A stretch of DNA of 64,000 nt from Dyella ginsengisoli LA-4 (GTDB lineage Bacteria; Pseudomonadota; Gammaproteobacteria; Xanthomonadales; Rhodanobacteraceae). A program made the position numbers and the translations under genes. Of the stretch, positions 8,181 through 16,430 are shown piece after piece. The notes below the pieces were generated by a model. That model had not been told where the DNA came from and ran no database searches. It saw nothing but the letters and a program-made list of their open reading frames with translations. The DNA is taken from the NCBI RefSeq assembly GCF_000334915.1, contig NZ_AMSF01000016.1:124001-188000 (forward strand). Direction: 5' to 3'. Numbering within the stretch: position 1 is the stretch's first letter; every line of letters starts with the position of its first letter.

Positions 8181-8732
8181 TCAGGACGTGCGCCCGGTCG
8201 GTGCAACGAAGGTCTGAAGATGCCGGGCCAGCAGCTCGCGCGTGCGTTCATCGGCAAGCTTGCCGTCGGCGATCTTGGTGTGTGCCTGGAACACCAGCAC
8301 CTCGCCCTGCGGCTCGACCACCGCGCCGGCACGGCGCAGCACCAGCCGCAACGCGTCCTGGGCGCGCACCGTTCCGGTGATGCCGGGGCTGGCGCCGACG
8401 ATGCACACACGCTTGCCGGCCAGCGGCGCAGTCTCGCGCGCCGTGCCCTTGCGCGAGGCCCAGTCGATCGCGTTCTTCAGCACGCCGCTGATGCCGCCGT
8501 TGTACTCGGGCGAGGCCAGCAACAGTGCGTCCGCAGCCGCGATGGCGTCCTTCAGGGCGACCACTTCGGCCGGATCGCCCTGTTCCTCCACGTCCTGGTC
8601 GAACAGCGGCAGGCCGTGCAGGTCGTGGATCGCCAGCGTGTGGCCGGATGGCAGCAGCTCGGCCGCGGCATGCAGCAAGGCGGTATTGAACGAGGCCCGG
8701 CGCAGGCTGCCGGAAATGCCGAGGAGCTTCAT
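8181..8732 (-). CDS. NAD(P)H-dependent FMN reductase
   Basis: 183 residues from the ATG at 8732. Flavodoxin-like fold of the NADPH-dependent FMN reductase (ArsH/ChrR-like) family: GISGSLRRASFNTALL (about 4-19) binds the FMN phosphate, and LLASPEYNGGISGVLKNAIDWAS (about 75-97) lines the flavin site. It transfers hydride from NAD(P)H to FMN or small quinone/azo-type acceptors in the cytoplasm. It lies between hpt and mtnP on the same strand with short gaps, so it is probably co-transcribed with them, though no shared pathway is evident. The true substrate cannot be told from sequence. Confidence 0.9.
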   Translation of the reverse strand: MKLLGISGSLRRASFNTALLHAAAELLPSGHTLAIHDLHGLPLFDQDVEEQGDPAEVVALKDAIAAADALLLASPEYNGGISGVLKNAIDWASRKGTARETAPLAGKRVCIVGASPGITGTVRAQDALRLVLRRAGAVVEPQGEVLVFQAHTKIADGKLADERTRELLARHLQTFVAPTGRTS

Positions 8733-8763
8733 GGCGCATCCCTCCCGTGTGTGGTGGAGCCGA

Positions 8764-9312
8764 TCAGTCCTCGCGCAGGGCGTAGATGCCCGGCAGGTTG
8801 CGGCCCTGTTCGTGGTAGTCCATGCCGTAGCCGAACACATAGCGGTCCGGCAGTTCGAAGCCGTTGAAATCCGAGGCGATACCCTCGACCAGCCGCTCGT
8901 GCTGCTTGGTGCACAGGCTGGCGATCAGCACGCGGCGCGCGCCGCGGCGCAGGCAGTCGTCGCGCACCGCCTTGAGCGTATGGCCCTCGTCGAGGATGTC
9001 GTCGACCAGCAGCACGGTGCGCCCTTCCATCGGCGCCAGTGGCTCGCGCAGCCAGCGCAGGTCGTGGCCGGTAGTGTCCCCGCGGTAGCGGGTGGCGTGC
9101 ACGTAGTCGAATTCCAGGTCGGTGCGGATCGCCAGCGCGAGATGGCCGGCGAACATCAACGCGCCGTTCATCACGGTGAGGAACAGCGCCCGCTCGCCCT
9201 CGAGCGCTGCGTCGATCTCGCCACCCATGCGGGCGACGGCGGCGTCGATGGCAGCGCGGTCGACCAGCAGGTCGGATTTGTTCAGGGCATCGGCGAGCGG
9301 CGGCAGGGTCAT
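8764..9312 (-). CDS. hpt: Hypoxanthine-guanine phosphoribosyltransferase
   Basis: 182 residues, type I phosphoribosyltransferase. The PRPP-binding loop reads VLLVDDILDEGHTLK (about 99-113), the flexible loop begins at TRYRGDT, and LPDRYVFGYGMDY near the C-terminus contacts the purine. It converts hypoxanthine or guanine plus PRPP into IMP or GMP. Its start overlaps the stop of nagZ by four bases (ATGA). Placement with a thioinosine-type phosphorylase makes a plausible salvage route: methylthioinosine to hypoxanthine to IMP. Adenine use is unlikely for this family. Confidence 0.93.
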   Translation of the reverse strand: MTLPPLADALNKSDLLVDRAAIDAAVARMGGEIDAALEGERALFLTVMNGALMFAGHLALAIRTDLEFDYVHATRYRGDTTGHDLRWLREPLAPMEGRTVLLVDDILDEGHTLKAVRDDCLRRGARRVLIASLCTKQHERLVEGIASDFNGFELPDRYVFGYGMDYHEQGRNLPGIYALRED

Positions 9313-10325
9313 GCGGGGGTTCCTTCGGCGTCCAGCGCCGTGATGCGCGCGATGAAGCGGTCGCGCTGCGGGTTGTCGTTGAGCGAGTCCCAGCTGGCGC
9401 CGATCGCGCCGCGCAGGGCCGCGAGACGATGGGCGGGACCCGGCGCGCGGCCTGCCACGGCGGCGATAGCCTCGTCCACCACGTCGGGGAAGCAGGCCAG
9501 CACGAGGTCGCAGCCGGCATCGAGGTGCGCGTGCACGCGCGCAGCCACGCCGCCGGCGGCACCGGCCGCGGCCATCGAGATGTCGTCGCTGATCACCGCG
9601 CCGTCGAAGCCGAGCCGTCCACGCAGCATGTCGCCGATCCACATCGGCGAGAAACCGGCCGGACGCTCGTCGACGGCCGGATAGATCACGTGCGCCATCA
9701 TCACCGCCTCGACGCGCGACTCCAGGCACTGCGCGAACGGCACCAGGTCAGCCAGCTCGATGGCGGCCAGCGGGCGCGGGTCGATCGCCTGTGCCTCGTG
9801 CGTGTCGGCAGCCACCGAACCGTGTCCCGGGAAATGCTTGAGCACGGCGGCCATCCCGGCCAGATGCATGCCACGCACGTAGGCCTGGCCCAGCTCGCTG
9901 GCCGCCGCCGGATCAACATGGAAGGCGCGCAGGCCGATCGCCGCGTTGCCGCGGGCCAGATCCACCACCGGGGCGAAGCTGAAGTCCACGCCCATGGCGC
10001 GCAGTTCGCTGGCCATCACCCAGGCGTGCTCCTCGGCCAGCCGGATGGCGTCGACCGGATCACGGTCGTACGCCGCTCCCACCTTCGCCAGCGCCGGCAA
10101 CCGGGTGAAGCCGTCGCGGAAGCGTTGTACCGGTCCGCCTTCCTGGTCGACCGCGATCAGCATGTCCTCGCCGCCGACCTCGCGGATCGACTCGACCAGC
10201 GCGCCCAGTTGCTCGCGCGAGGCGAAGTTGCGGGCGAACAGCAGCACGCCGGACACACCGGGCGCGACCAGCCAGTCGCGTTCGCGCGGCTCCAGGGCGA
10301 GCCCGGCCAGACCGATCATCAGCAT
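9309..10325 (-). CDS. nagZ: Beta-N-acetylhexosaminidase (peptidoglycan recycling)
   Basis: 338 residues, glycoside hydrolase family 3, single domain and cytoplasmic as NagZ should be. The signature KHFPGHG is at 163-169 with the Asp174/His176 dyad of the flexible catalytic loop, and VISDDIS carries the nucleophile aspartate. NagZ removes GlcNAc from GlcNAc-anhydroMurNAc peptides taken up during cell-wall turnover; its products can also signal beta-lactamase induction. The ATG at 10325 overlaps the end of the CYTH gene by 7 bases, and an alternative ATG is at 10319. It is coupled to hpt downstream. Confidence 0.94.
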   Translation of the reverse strand: MLMIGLAGLALEPRERDWLVAPGVSGVLLFARNFASREQLGALVESIREVGGEDMLIAVDQEGGPVQRFRDGFTRLPALAKVGAAYDRDPVDAIRLAEEHAWVMASELRAMGVDFSFAPVVDLARGNAAIGLRAFHVDPAAASELGQAYVRGMHLAGMAAVLKHFPGHGSVAADTHEAQAIDPRPLAAIELADLVPFAQCLESRVEAVMMAHVIYPAVDERPAGFSPMWIGDMLRGRLGFDGAVISDDISMAAAGAAGGVAARVHAHLDAGCDLVLACFPDVVDEAIAAVAGRAPGPAHRLAALRGAIGASWDSLNDNPQRDRFIARITALDAEGTPA

Positions 10326-10849
10326 GCGGGGGGTTCTCCGTCGAGGGCGTCGCGTTCGTCGGGCGTCCAGCGCACGTAAGGGTACGCAATGAGGTTGACG
10401 TTGTAGTAGCGCGCCAGCGTGCTGACCTCGCGACCGAGCCAGTCCGGCCGCGGGAACGGTGCATCCACGGCGGGCAGCTCGACCTCGGCCACGACCAGCC
10501 CGGCGTTGTCGCCCTCGAACTCGTCGATCTCGAACAGCACCCCGTCGACGGTCACGTAATGGCGCTGCTTGGCCAGCACGCCGTCGCACAGAGTGGCCAG
10601 CATGGCCTCGGCGTCGGCCACCGGCACCGCGTATTCGAACTCGGCGCGGGCGATGCCGAGCTGCGCCGACTTGATGTTGAGCCAGGCCCGGTCGCCGGCG
10701 ATGCGCGCCCGCACCGACGACTTCGCCGTGCCATCACGCAAAGCCTGCGCACCGACCAGATAGCCTTGGGCCATGCGCTCGGTGCGATCAATGCCCGCGC
10801 GCCAGCCGTCGCCGACGAGGAGGAATTTGCGTTCGATCTCCAGTCCCAT
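10319..10849 (-). CDS. CYTH domain protein (triphosphate tunnel metalloenzyme)
   Basis: 176 residues, nearly all one CYTH domain. The diagnostic ExExK motif is EIERKFLL at residues 4-11, followed by basic and acidic strands of the tunnel (SSVRARIAGDRAWLNIKS, FEIDEFEGDNAGLVVAEVELP). Proteins of this compact type usually hydrolyse inorganic triphosphate or bind long-chain polyphosphate; the name class IV adenylate cyclase is often attached but rarely proven. It lies between rlmD and nagZ on the same strand with a 7-base overlap into nagZ. Specific substrate unknown. Confidence 0.88.
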   Translation of the reverse strand: MGLEIERKFLLVGDGWRAGIDRTERMAQGYLVGAQALRDGTAKSSVRARIAGDRAWLNIKSAQLGIARAEFEYAVPVADAEAMLATLCDGVLAKQRHYVTVDGVLFEIDEFEGDNAGLVVAEVELPAVDAPFPRPDWLGREVSTLARYYNVNLIAYPYVRWTPDERDALDGEPPAC

Positions 10850-10860
10850 GGCGGCCGGCC

Positions 10861-12171
10861 TCAGCGCTCGAACAGCGCGATGGATTCGACGTGCGCGGTG
10901 TGCGGGAACATGTCCATCACCCCCGCCGCGGCCAGCCGGAAGCCATGCTTCTCGACCAGGATGCCGGCGTCGCGCGCCAGCGAGGCCGGATGGCAGGACA
11001 CGTAGACGATACGCTTCGTCGCCTTGTGCGGCAGGTACTCGAGCACCTTGTCCGCGCCAGCACGCGGCGGATCGAGCAGCAGCTTGTCCCACGGCTGGCG
11101 GGCCCACGCGGTGCCACGCTGGTCCTCGAACAGGTTGGCCACGTGGAAGCTGGCGTTGGCCAGCCCGTTGCGCCTGGCGTTCTCCGCGGCGCGCTCGACC
11201 AGCCCGTGCTCGCCCTCCACGCCGACCACTTCGGCGACCCGGCGGGCGATCGGCAGGGTGAAGTTGCCCAGTCCGCAGAACAGGTCCAGCACGCGGTCGG
11301 TCGGCTGAGGGTCGAGCAGTTCCAGCGCCCGCGCCATCATTTTCGTGTTCATGCCGGCATTGACCTGCACGAAATCCAGCGGGCGGAACTCCAGCTCCAC
11401 GTCCTGAACGCCCTCGCCCGCCGCGATGCGGAAGGCCAGCCGGTGATCGGCCGGCCACAGCGGGTGCACGCTGCTGACGCCGCCAGGCTGCAGGTAGATA
11501 GCGAAACCGTGCTGCTGGCCGAAGGCCACCAGGGCGGCGCAGTCGCGCTCGCTCAGCGGGTTCATGTGGCGGAACACCAGCGCCATGGTGTCGTCGCCGG
11601 CGGCGAACTCCACCTGCGGGATGTCGCGCGCGGCTTCCAGCGAACCGATCAGGTCGGCCAGTACGCCGATCTTCGGCCCCAGCGCCGGATGCACCACTTC
11701 GCAGTGGCTGATGTCGGCGACGAAGCGCGGGTTGCTCTCCTCACGGAAGCCGACCAGCACGCGCTCCTTCTTCGCGACATAGCGCACCGACAGCCGGCCC
11801 TTGCGACGATAGCCCCAGGGGGCATCGGTCAGCGGTTCCAGCCAGCGTTTCGGCTCGACCTTGCCGATGCGCGCGAAGTTGTCGGCGAGCACCTGCTGCT
11901 TGGCATGGATCTGCGCCTCGGCGTCCATGTGCTGCAGCGAGCAGCCGCCGCAGGCACCGAAATGGCGGCACTTCGGCTCGACGCGGTGCGGCGAGGGCGT
12001 GAGCACCTGGACCACCTCGGCCTCGTCGAAATGCCGATGGCGCTTGCGGATGCGCAGGCTGACCTGCTCATCGACCAGCGCGCCGCTGACGAAGGTGGTC
12101 TTGCCCTCGATGCGGGCGACGCCGCGGCCGTCGTGGCCCAGCGCGGAGATGGTGGCTTGGATCTCTTGCAT
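10861..12171 (-). CDS. rlmD: 23S rRNA (uracil-1939-C5)-methyltransferase
   Basis: 436 residues. Three parts are visible: an N-terminal TRAM RNA-binding domain (1-60), a [4Fe-4S] site from Cys68, Cys74, Cys77 and Cys157 (CRHFGACGGC then SHCEVV), and a Rossmann methyltransferase with DLFCGLGNFTLP (SAM site) and the catalytic YVSCHPASLARD. RlmD puts the methyl group on U1939 of 23S rRNA during ribosome assembly. RlmC and TrmA are relatives, but the TRAM domain with this cysteine pattern and the length fit RlmD. It starts 79 bases after ydbL and precedes the CYTH gene by 11 bases. Confidence 0.93.
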   Translation of the reverse strand: MQEIQATISALGHDGRGVARIEGKTTFVSGALVDEQVSLRIRKRHRHFDEAEVVQVLTPSPHRVEPKCRHFGACGGCSLQHMDAEAQIHAKQQVLADNFARIGKVEPKRWLEPLTDAPWGYRRKGRLSVRYVAKKERVLVGFREESNPRFVADISHCEVVHPALGPKIGVLADLIGSLEAARDIPQVEFAAGDDTMALVFRHMNPLSERDCAALVAFGQQHGFAIYLQPGGVSSVHPLWPADHRLAFRIAAGEGVQDVELEFRPLDFVQVNAGMNTKMMARALELLDPQPTDRVLDLFCGLGNFTLPIARRVAEVVGVEGEHGLVERAAENARRNGLANASFHVANLFEDQRGTAWARQPWDKLLLDPPRAGADKVLEYLPHKATKRIVYVSCHPASLARDAGILVEKHGFRLAAAGVMDMFPHTAHVESIALFER

Positions 12172-12184
12172 GACGCTCCAAAAA

Positions 12185-12215
12185 CAGCACGCCCGGGTCA
12201 TGGAGGACCCGGGCG
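12185..12215 (-). terminator. Terminator after the ydbH-ydbL pair
   Basis: A perfect 10-bp stem, 12190-12199 with 12206-12215, has a 6-base loop. On the minus strand it is followed by GTGCTGTTTTT. It lies 36 bases past the ydbL-like stop and just before rlmD, so rlmD probably has its own promoter. Confidence 0.8.
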
Positions 12216-12250
12216 CGTCGATCGGGTGGACGGTGGCGCCGACGGCGCGC

Positions 12251-12853
12251 TTACTTGCGCTTCCAGGCGCCCGAAGCGTCCTGATAATACCAGCCGGCCG
12301 GCGCCCGCTCGATCCAGCCCTTGGCGAAGGTCGCCTGGATCTTCGACTGCCACTCGGGGTGCCCGTTGGCGTTCGCCACCTCGCGGTAGAGCGCGGCGCG
12401 GTCCCGGTTCTCCTCCGCCACGGTGGCATTGACCTGGGCACGCTGGCTCAGCGGTACCTTGGAGGCGTCGCGCACGGCAACCATGCCGTCATGGGTGAAA
12501 CCCACCGCCCCACTGGCGAACAGCGAACCCAGGGTGCTGTTGAAGCGCGCCTGCATGCGCTTGCGGATCGCGTCGGTCGTGGCGTTCTCGATGCGGATGT
12601 TCGGCACGTCCGCCGCATAGGCGGCAGGTATCAGCAGGTCCAGCAGCATGGCCGACGGACGTGCCGCGGGCTTGACCGGGGACGGTGTGGACGAGGCCGG
12701 CGCAGGCGCCGGGGCGGCCCTGTCCAGCACGGTGCCGATGAACTGGTCGGCCGCCTTCTGCGCGGCGGCCTCGGGGAAATACACGTTGATCGTGACGCAC
12801 CCCACCAGGGCGACCATCATCGTGGCCAGCAATCCAATGAATATCTTCCGCAT
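12251..12853 (-). CDS. ydbL: YdbL-like DUF1318 lipoprotein
   Basis: 200 residues. The N-terminus MRKIFIGLLATMMVALVGC is a lipoprotein signal with the lipid cysteine at 19, so it is membrane-anchored. A short VTINVYFPEAAAQKAAD segment, a Pro/Ala-rich linker (about 45-65) and a DUF1318 domain follow (IRKRMQARFNSTLGSLFASGAVGFTHDGMVAVRD). In E. coli, ydbH-ynbE-ydbL act together in phospholipid transport to the outer membrane; there YnbE is a separate tiny lipoprotein and YdbL a small periplasmic protein. Here lipid anchor and DUF1318 are in one chain and no separate ynbE is seen. It sits 27 bases after ydbH. Confidence 0.85.
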   Translation of the reverse strand: MRKIFIGLLATMMVALVGCVTINVYFPEAAAQKAADQFIGTVLDRAAPAPAPASSTPSPVKPAARPSAMLLDLLIPAAYAADVPNIRIENATTDAIRKRMQARFNSTLGSLFASGAVGFTHDGMVAVRDASKVPLSQRAQVNATVAEENRDRAALYREVANANGHPEWQSKIQATFAKGWIERAPAGWYYQDASGAWKRK

Positions 12854-12880
12854 GATCAGCTCCGTGGATGGGGAAAGGGG

Positions 12881-14902
12881 TCAGCGAACTTCCGGACCGC
12901 CTCCGGCGACGGCCGCCTTGAGGCGACGGACCAGGGTGGGCCAGTCGACGTCGGACTGGTGGCCGATGACTTCCAGGTGCGGCAAGCCGCTGCCCTCGAC
13001 GATAGTGTAGCCGCCCGAGTTCGGTTCCAGTCCGCTCATATGGCAGAGCGAGCCCTGCAGCTGGCAATTGAGCCCGATCCGTTTGTAGCCGAAGGTCTTG
13101 AACAGCTTGAGCACGGCGCCCTGCAGTCCGGCCGCGATGCCACCGCCGCCGACCGAAGTGAGGTTGTTCACCGCGCGCTGGCTGATTCGCCCCCCCTGGT
13201 CGGCGAGCAATTGCGCATCGAATGCCACCGGTTGCCAGTTCACCAGCCGCAAGCCATTGACGTGGCCGTCGAGCGGACCGGTGATGTTGCCGAAATCGAA
13301 CACGCTGGTAATCGCGCCCAGGTCGAGCTGACGCAACGCGATGTCACCAGCCAGCACCGGGTTGTCGCCGAATGGCTGCTGCAGCGACAGCCCGGTAACG
13401 TCCACGAAGCCACCGAAGACACTGAGCGACAAACCGCCGTTCAAGGCAATCCGGTCGTCGCTGACCGACAGGCCGGTGATTGCGCCACCGAGTGTCCCAG
13501 GGAAGGCCGGCCATCCCATCGTCCGGCTGAAGGCGGACATGTCGACGCCGATCACCGCGAGCGACGCATCCAGCTGCTGCCCCCGTGCCGCCGCTGGCGC
13601 CCAGGCCAGCTGACTCAGGCGCACCTGGCCGCCGAGCAGCCCCATGCTTACCGGCTTCTGCAAAGTGAGCATGCCGTTGTCGCTCTGCCACTTCGACCGC
13701 GCCGGGCCGTTGACCAGCTTGTAGACGCTGAGCGACTGCCAGCCGAGGTCGGTCGACGGACGGCTGCCGTTGCGGTTCCAGTCGAGCCCGCCTTTCAGGC
13801 TCTGCACCGCAAACCGGCCGTCGCCGTCGGCGAGGTCCAGGCCATCGGTGTCGAACTTGAATGCATGAAGACCGTCCTGGCGCAGATCCAGCGTGGCGTC
13901 CAGATCGCCACGAATGGTCATGTCGTGCAGCCCCATCGCCGCCAGCCATGCCTTGCCATAGCGGTCATAGGCGGCAGGGAACCCCAGTTCGAGGCGGGAG
14001 AGGTTGAGTGATTGCAGGTCCCCCTTGGCGTCGAACGCCATGGCGCCGTTGAGTGCCAGCGCATCGGGGTCTCCCACGCGCAGACGATCGATCGCCAGCC
14101 TTCCCGCATCGGCCACGGCATCCATCGACAGCTGCACCGCGTGTGCCGGGAGGTTGGCGTAGACCGGACCGAGCAGGAGCTCGCCCCCACGCAGGGTGCT
14201 CTCCAGATTGATCTTTGCCGGCCCTTGGGTGGTATCCAGCGAAAAGCGACCGCTGCCCCCCAGCCCCTGGGCTGCCAGCTTGCCGCTGGTCGAGTCCACA
14301 CCGAGCGATGAAACGCTGAACTGGCCGGAAGCCTGCAGCCCGGGATCGCGCAGGTCCATCGCCATCAGCGCGTCGATCCGCCCGCCGGTGGCCCTTCCCG
14401 CCCAGACCGTGCCCAACAGCCCCTGAAGCCAGCCGAACGGCAGCTTCTTCAACTGGATCTGTGCGTGGGTCGGCTGGTCCAGCGGCACGGCTACCGTGGC
14501 CTGCGCCACACCCTGGCTCACATCGAGCAACAGGGTATTGGCCGCCACGTCGACCTGCAGGTCCACCGTGGCATCGCTCATCGCGCTGCCGGGCGCGCTC
14601 TTGAGTTGCAGGGCACCGGCCAGCAACCAGCGATGCTCGGGATCGCGCTGCAGCACGCCATCGAGATGCAGGGGCACGCGACGCCAGCCCATCGCGGGCA
14701 GATCGAGCCGGTCGGCATCGATGCGAACCCGCAGTCCGCCACCCGCGGCCGGCACGATCTCTCCACGCACCTGCTGGAGCGTCGCGCCGGGCAGCTGCAG
14801 GGTTTTCGCCGAAAACACCGCCCCGGCGCGTACCGGTCCGGCCAGCATGCCTAGCAGCACCAGCAGCATGACCCCGTAAATGCGGCTTGATAGGAATTCC
14901 AT
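12881..14902 (-). CDS. ydbH: YdbH-like AsmA-family envelope protein
   Basis: 673 residues with an N-terminal signal anchor (YGVMLLVLLGMLAGPVRAGA). The rest is a long beta-rich repeat array of the AsmA/TamB/YhdP/YdbH type, with a C-terminal YdbH signature (DIALRQLDLGAITSVFDFGNITGPLDGHVNGL; VNNLTSVGGGGIAAGLQG; KTFGYKRIGLNCQL). In E. coli YdbH, TamB and YhdP are bridge-like proteins carrying phospholipids to the outer membrane. This one is shorter than the roughly 880-residue E. coli protein. The downstream DUF1318 lipoprotein supports the assignment. It is divergent from the REC-Hpt gene across only 45 bases. Confidence 0.86.
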   Translation of the reverse strand: MEFLSSRIYGVMLLVLLGMLAGPVRAGAVFSAKTLQLPGATLQQVRGEIVPAAGGGLRVRIDADRLDLPAMGWRRVPLHLDGVLQRDPEHRWLLAGALQLKSAPGSAMSDATVDLQVDVAANTLLLDVSQGVAQATVAVPLDQPTHAQIQLKKLPFGWLQGLLGTVWAGRATGGRIDALMAMDLRDPGLQASGQFSVSSLGVDSTSGKLAAQGLGGSGRFSLDTTQGPAKINLESTLRGGELLLGPVYANLPAHAVQLSMDAVADAGRLAIDRLRVGDPDALALNGAMAFDAKGDLQSLNLSRLELGFPAAYDRYGKAWLAAMGLHDMTIRGDLDATLDLRQDGLHAFKFDTDGLDLADGDGRFAVQSLKGGLDWNRNGSRPSTDLGWQSLSVYKLVNGPARSKWQSDNGMLTLQKPVSMGLLGGQVRLSQLAWAPAAARGQQLDASLAVIGVDMSAFSRTMGWPAFPGTLGGAITGLSVSDDRIALNGGLSLSVFGGFVDVTGLSLQQPFGDNPVLAGDIALRQLDLGAITSVFDFGNITGPLDGHVNGLRLVNWQPVAFDAQLLADQGGRISQRAVNNLTSVGGGGIAAGLQGAVLKLFKTFGYKRIGLNCQLQGSLCHMSGLEPNSGGYTIVEGSGLPHLEVIGHQSDVDWPTLVRRLKAAVAGGGPEVR

Positions 14903-14947
14903 GTCCCGCCATTCTGCCAAACTCTGCTGAACGACAAGGACCCGGTC

Positions 14948-15706
14948 ATGACGCACCCTGCCCCAGCCGCCGCCGCCCCCCTTCCGGATCGGGTGTCGCC
15001 GAGCGTGCTGGTCGCCGACGATGACGAGGCCAGCCTCCGTTTCCTGCATGACGCGCTCGAAGCACTCGGCGCCCGGGTGACCGGATGCAGCGACGGTCCG
15101 CAGGCACTGCATGCCGCGTCATCCCGGCCGTTCGACCTGCTGCTGCTGGATTGCCGGATGCCGAACTCGGGCGCCCGCGAGGTGCTGGCCGCCCTGCGGG
15201 CGGACGACGCCGCGGCCTCCCGTGGCGCCGTCGCCATCGCGACCACCGCAGAACTGGCGCCACCGCTTCGCGCCGAGCTGCTGGCCGAGGGCTTCGGCGA
15301 GATCCTGCTCAAGCCCTGCGCGATCGACGATCTCAGGCGGATCATGGGTCTCACCCCCGCCTACATGCACCAGTTGCCGGTGCTTGACGACGCTGCGGCG
15401 CTTCTGGCCAGCGGCGACTCGGCCACCATGGCGGCGTTGCGACAACTGCTGCAGCAGGAACTGCTGACCTTGTGCAACGAGCTCGATCAGCTTCGTGTGG
15501 ATCCGGAGGCGCTACGCGAAAGGCTGCACCGCCTGCGCTCGTCATGCGGCTTTTGCGGGACGGCGGCACTGTCCGCCCATGTGGTGACGCTGCAGCAATC
15601 GATGACCAACCGGCCGACCATGGTCGAGACGGACATGGCCCGGTTCCGTCTCGCACTGGTCCAGACCCTGCAGGCGCTGGACTGCCACTTGCCCACGCCG
15701 GCCTGA
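14948..15706 (+). CDS. Response regulator receiver plus Hpt domain protein
   Basis: 252 residues with two phosphorelay domains. REC (about 18-133): acidic triad Asp24-Asp26, phospho-acceptor Asp68 (LLLLDCRMP), Thr99/Thr100 and Lys122 (LLKPC), all intact. C-terminal Hpt-like helical bundle (about 150-250): His194 in HRLRSSCGFCG, with Arg at +3 and Gly at +10 as Hpt domains require. There is no DNA-binding, HATPase or output domain, so it should shuttle phosphate between a hybrid kinase and another regulator. No partner kinase is in the window. It is convergent with recO, 6 bases apart, and divergent from ydbH. Confidence 0.85.
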   Translation: MTHPAPAAAAPLPDRVSPSVLVADDDEASLRFLHDALEALGARVTGCSDGPQALHAASSRPFDLLLLDCRMPNSGAREVLAALRADDAAASRGAVAIATTAELAPPLRAELLAEGFGEILLKPCAIDDLRRIMGLTPAYMHQLPVLDDAAALLASGDSATMAALRQLLQQELLTLCNELDQLRVDPEALRERLHRLRSSCGFCGTAALSAHVVTLQQSMTNRPTMVETDMARFRLALVQTLQALDCHLPTPA

Positions 15707-15712
15707 GCGGCC

Positions 15713-16423
15713 TCAGCGAGGGGGCGCGCTTCCGGCCAGGACATGCCAGGAGCGCAACTCGCCTCCTCCGAGGTGGAACCGGATGACCTCGCGCATCATG
15801 CCGCGCAGCGCCTGCTGCCCGGCGGCATCCGGTGGCACGTCCCCGGCCAGTGCCGCCAGCCAGGCACCGCGCAGGGCACCGCCGGCCGTGGGCTGGCAAC
15901 GCTGGGGGCCCTGTTCGACGCGATACCGATAGGACAGCTCCGGCTCCAGCGGCAGACCGGTCTCCGCCTCATGCCCGAGCACCAGCGCATAGCCGAGCGC
16001 GGCCAGCAGATCGCGTTCGAACCGGCGCAAGGTCCACGCCGCCGGCTCGCCAGCGGCCAACCGCGACAGCGCGAGGGCGTAGGTATCGAACACGCCCGTG
16101 TGGGGGTCCTGGCGACCGGTCAGGCGAACCAGCAGCTCATTGAGATAGAGGCCGGCGATCCCGGCGTCGGCTGCCAGCCGCTGCACTGCACCTGACGGCT
16201 CGGCCGATCGCAGCGTGGCGAGTTCGCCACGCAGCAGCAGGTCCATCGCGAGCAGTTGGAACGGCTCCAGCGAGGCCCGCAGCGCGCGGCCACGCTCGCT
16301 GCGCACGCCACGTGCGATCACGCCGATCCGGCCATGGTCGCGGGTCAGGCATTCAAGCAGCAGCGAGGTCTCCCGATAAGGCCGGGCATGCAGCACGAAG
16401 GCCGGCTGCTGGTCGATCCGCAC
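15713..16423 (-). CDS. recO: DNA repair protein RecO
   Basis: 236 residues from a GTG at 16423, preceded by a good binding site (TGAGG) and 7 bases after era. N-terminal OB-fold (VLHARPYRETSLLLECLTRDHGRIGVIARGVR) and a helical C-terminal domain (DLLAALGYALVLGHEAETGLPL) match RecO. RecO works with RecR to load RecA on SSB-coated single-stranded DNA. The zinc-ribbon cysteines of some RecO proteins are absent, which is normal for proteobacterial members. It is the last gene of the lepB-rnc-era-recO cluster. Longer reading from 16555 is possible but would overlap era. Confidence 0.93.
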   Translation of the reverse strand: MRIDQQPAFVLHARPYRETSLLLECLTRDHGRIGVIARGVRSERGRALRASLEPFQLLAMDLLLRGELATLRSAEPSGAVQRLAADAGIAGLYLNELLVRLTGRQDPHTGVFDTYALALSRLAAGEPAAWTLRRFERDLLAALGYALVLGHEAETGLPLEPELSYRYRVEQGPQRCQPTAGGALRGAWLAALAGDVPPDAAGQQALRGMMREVIRFHLGGGELRSWHVLAGSAPPR

Positions 16424-16430
16424 GATCGCC

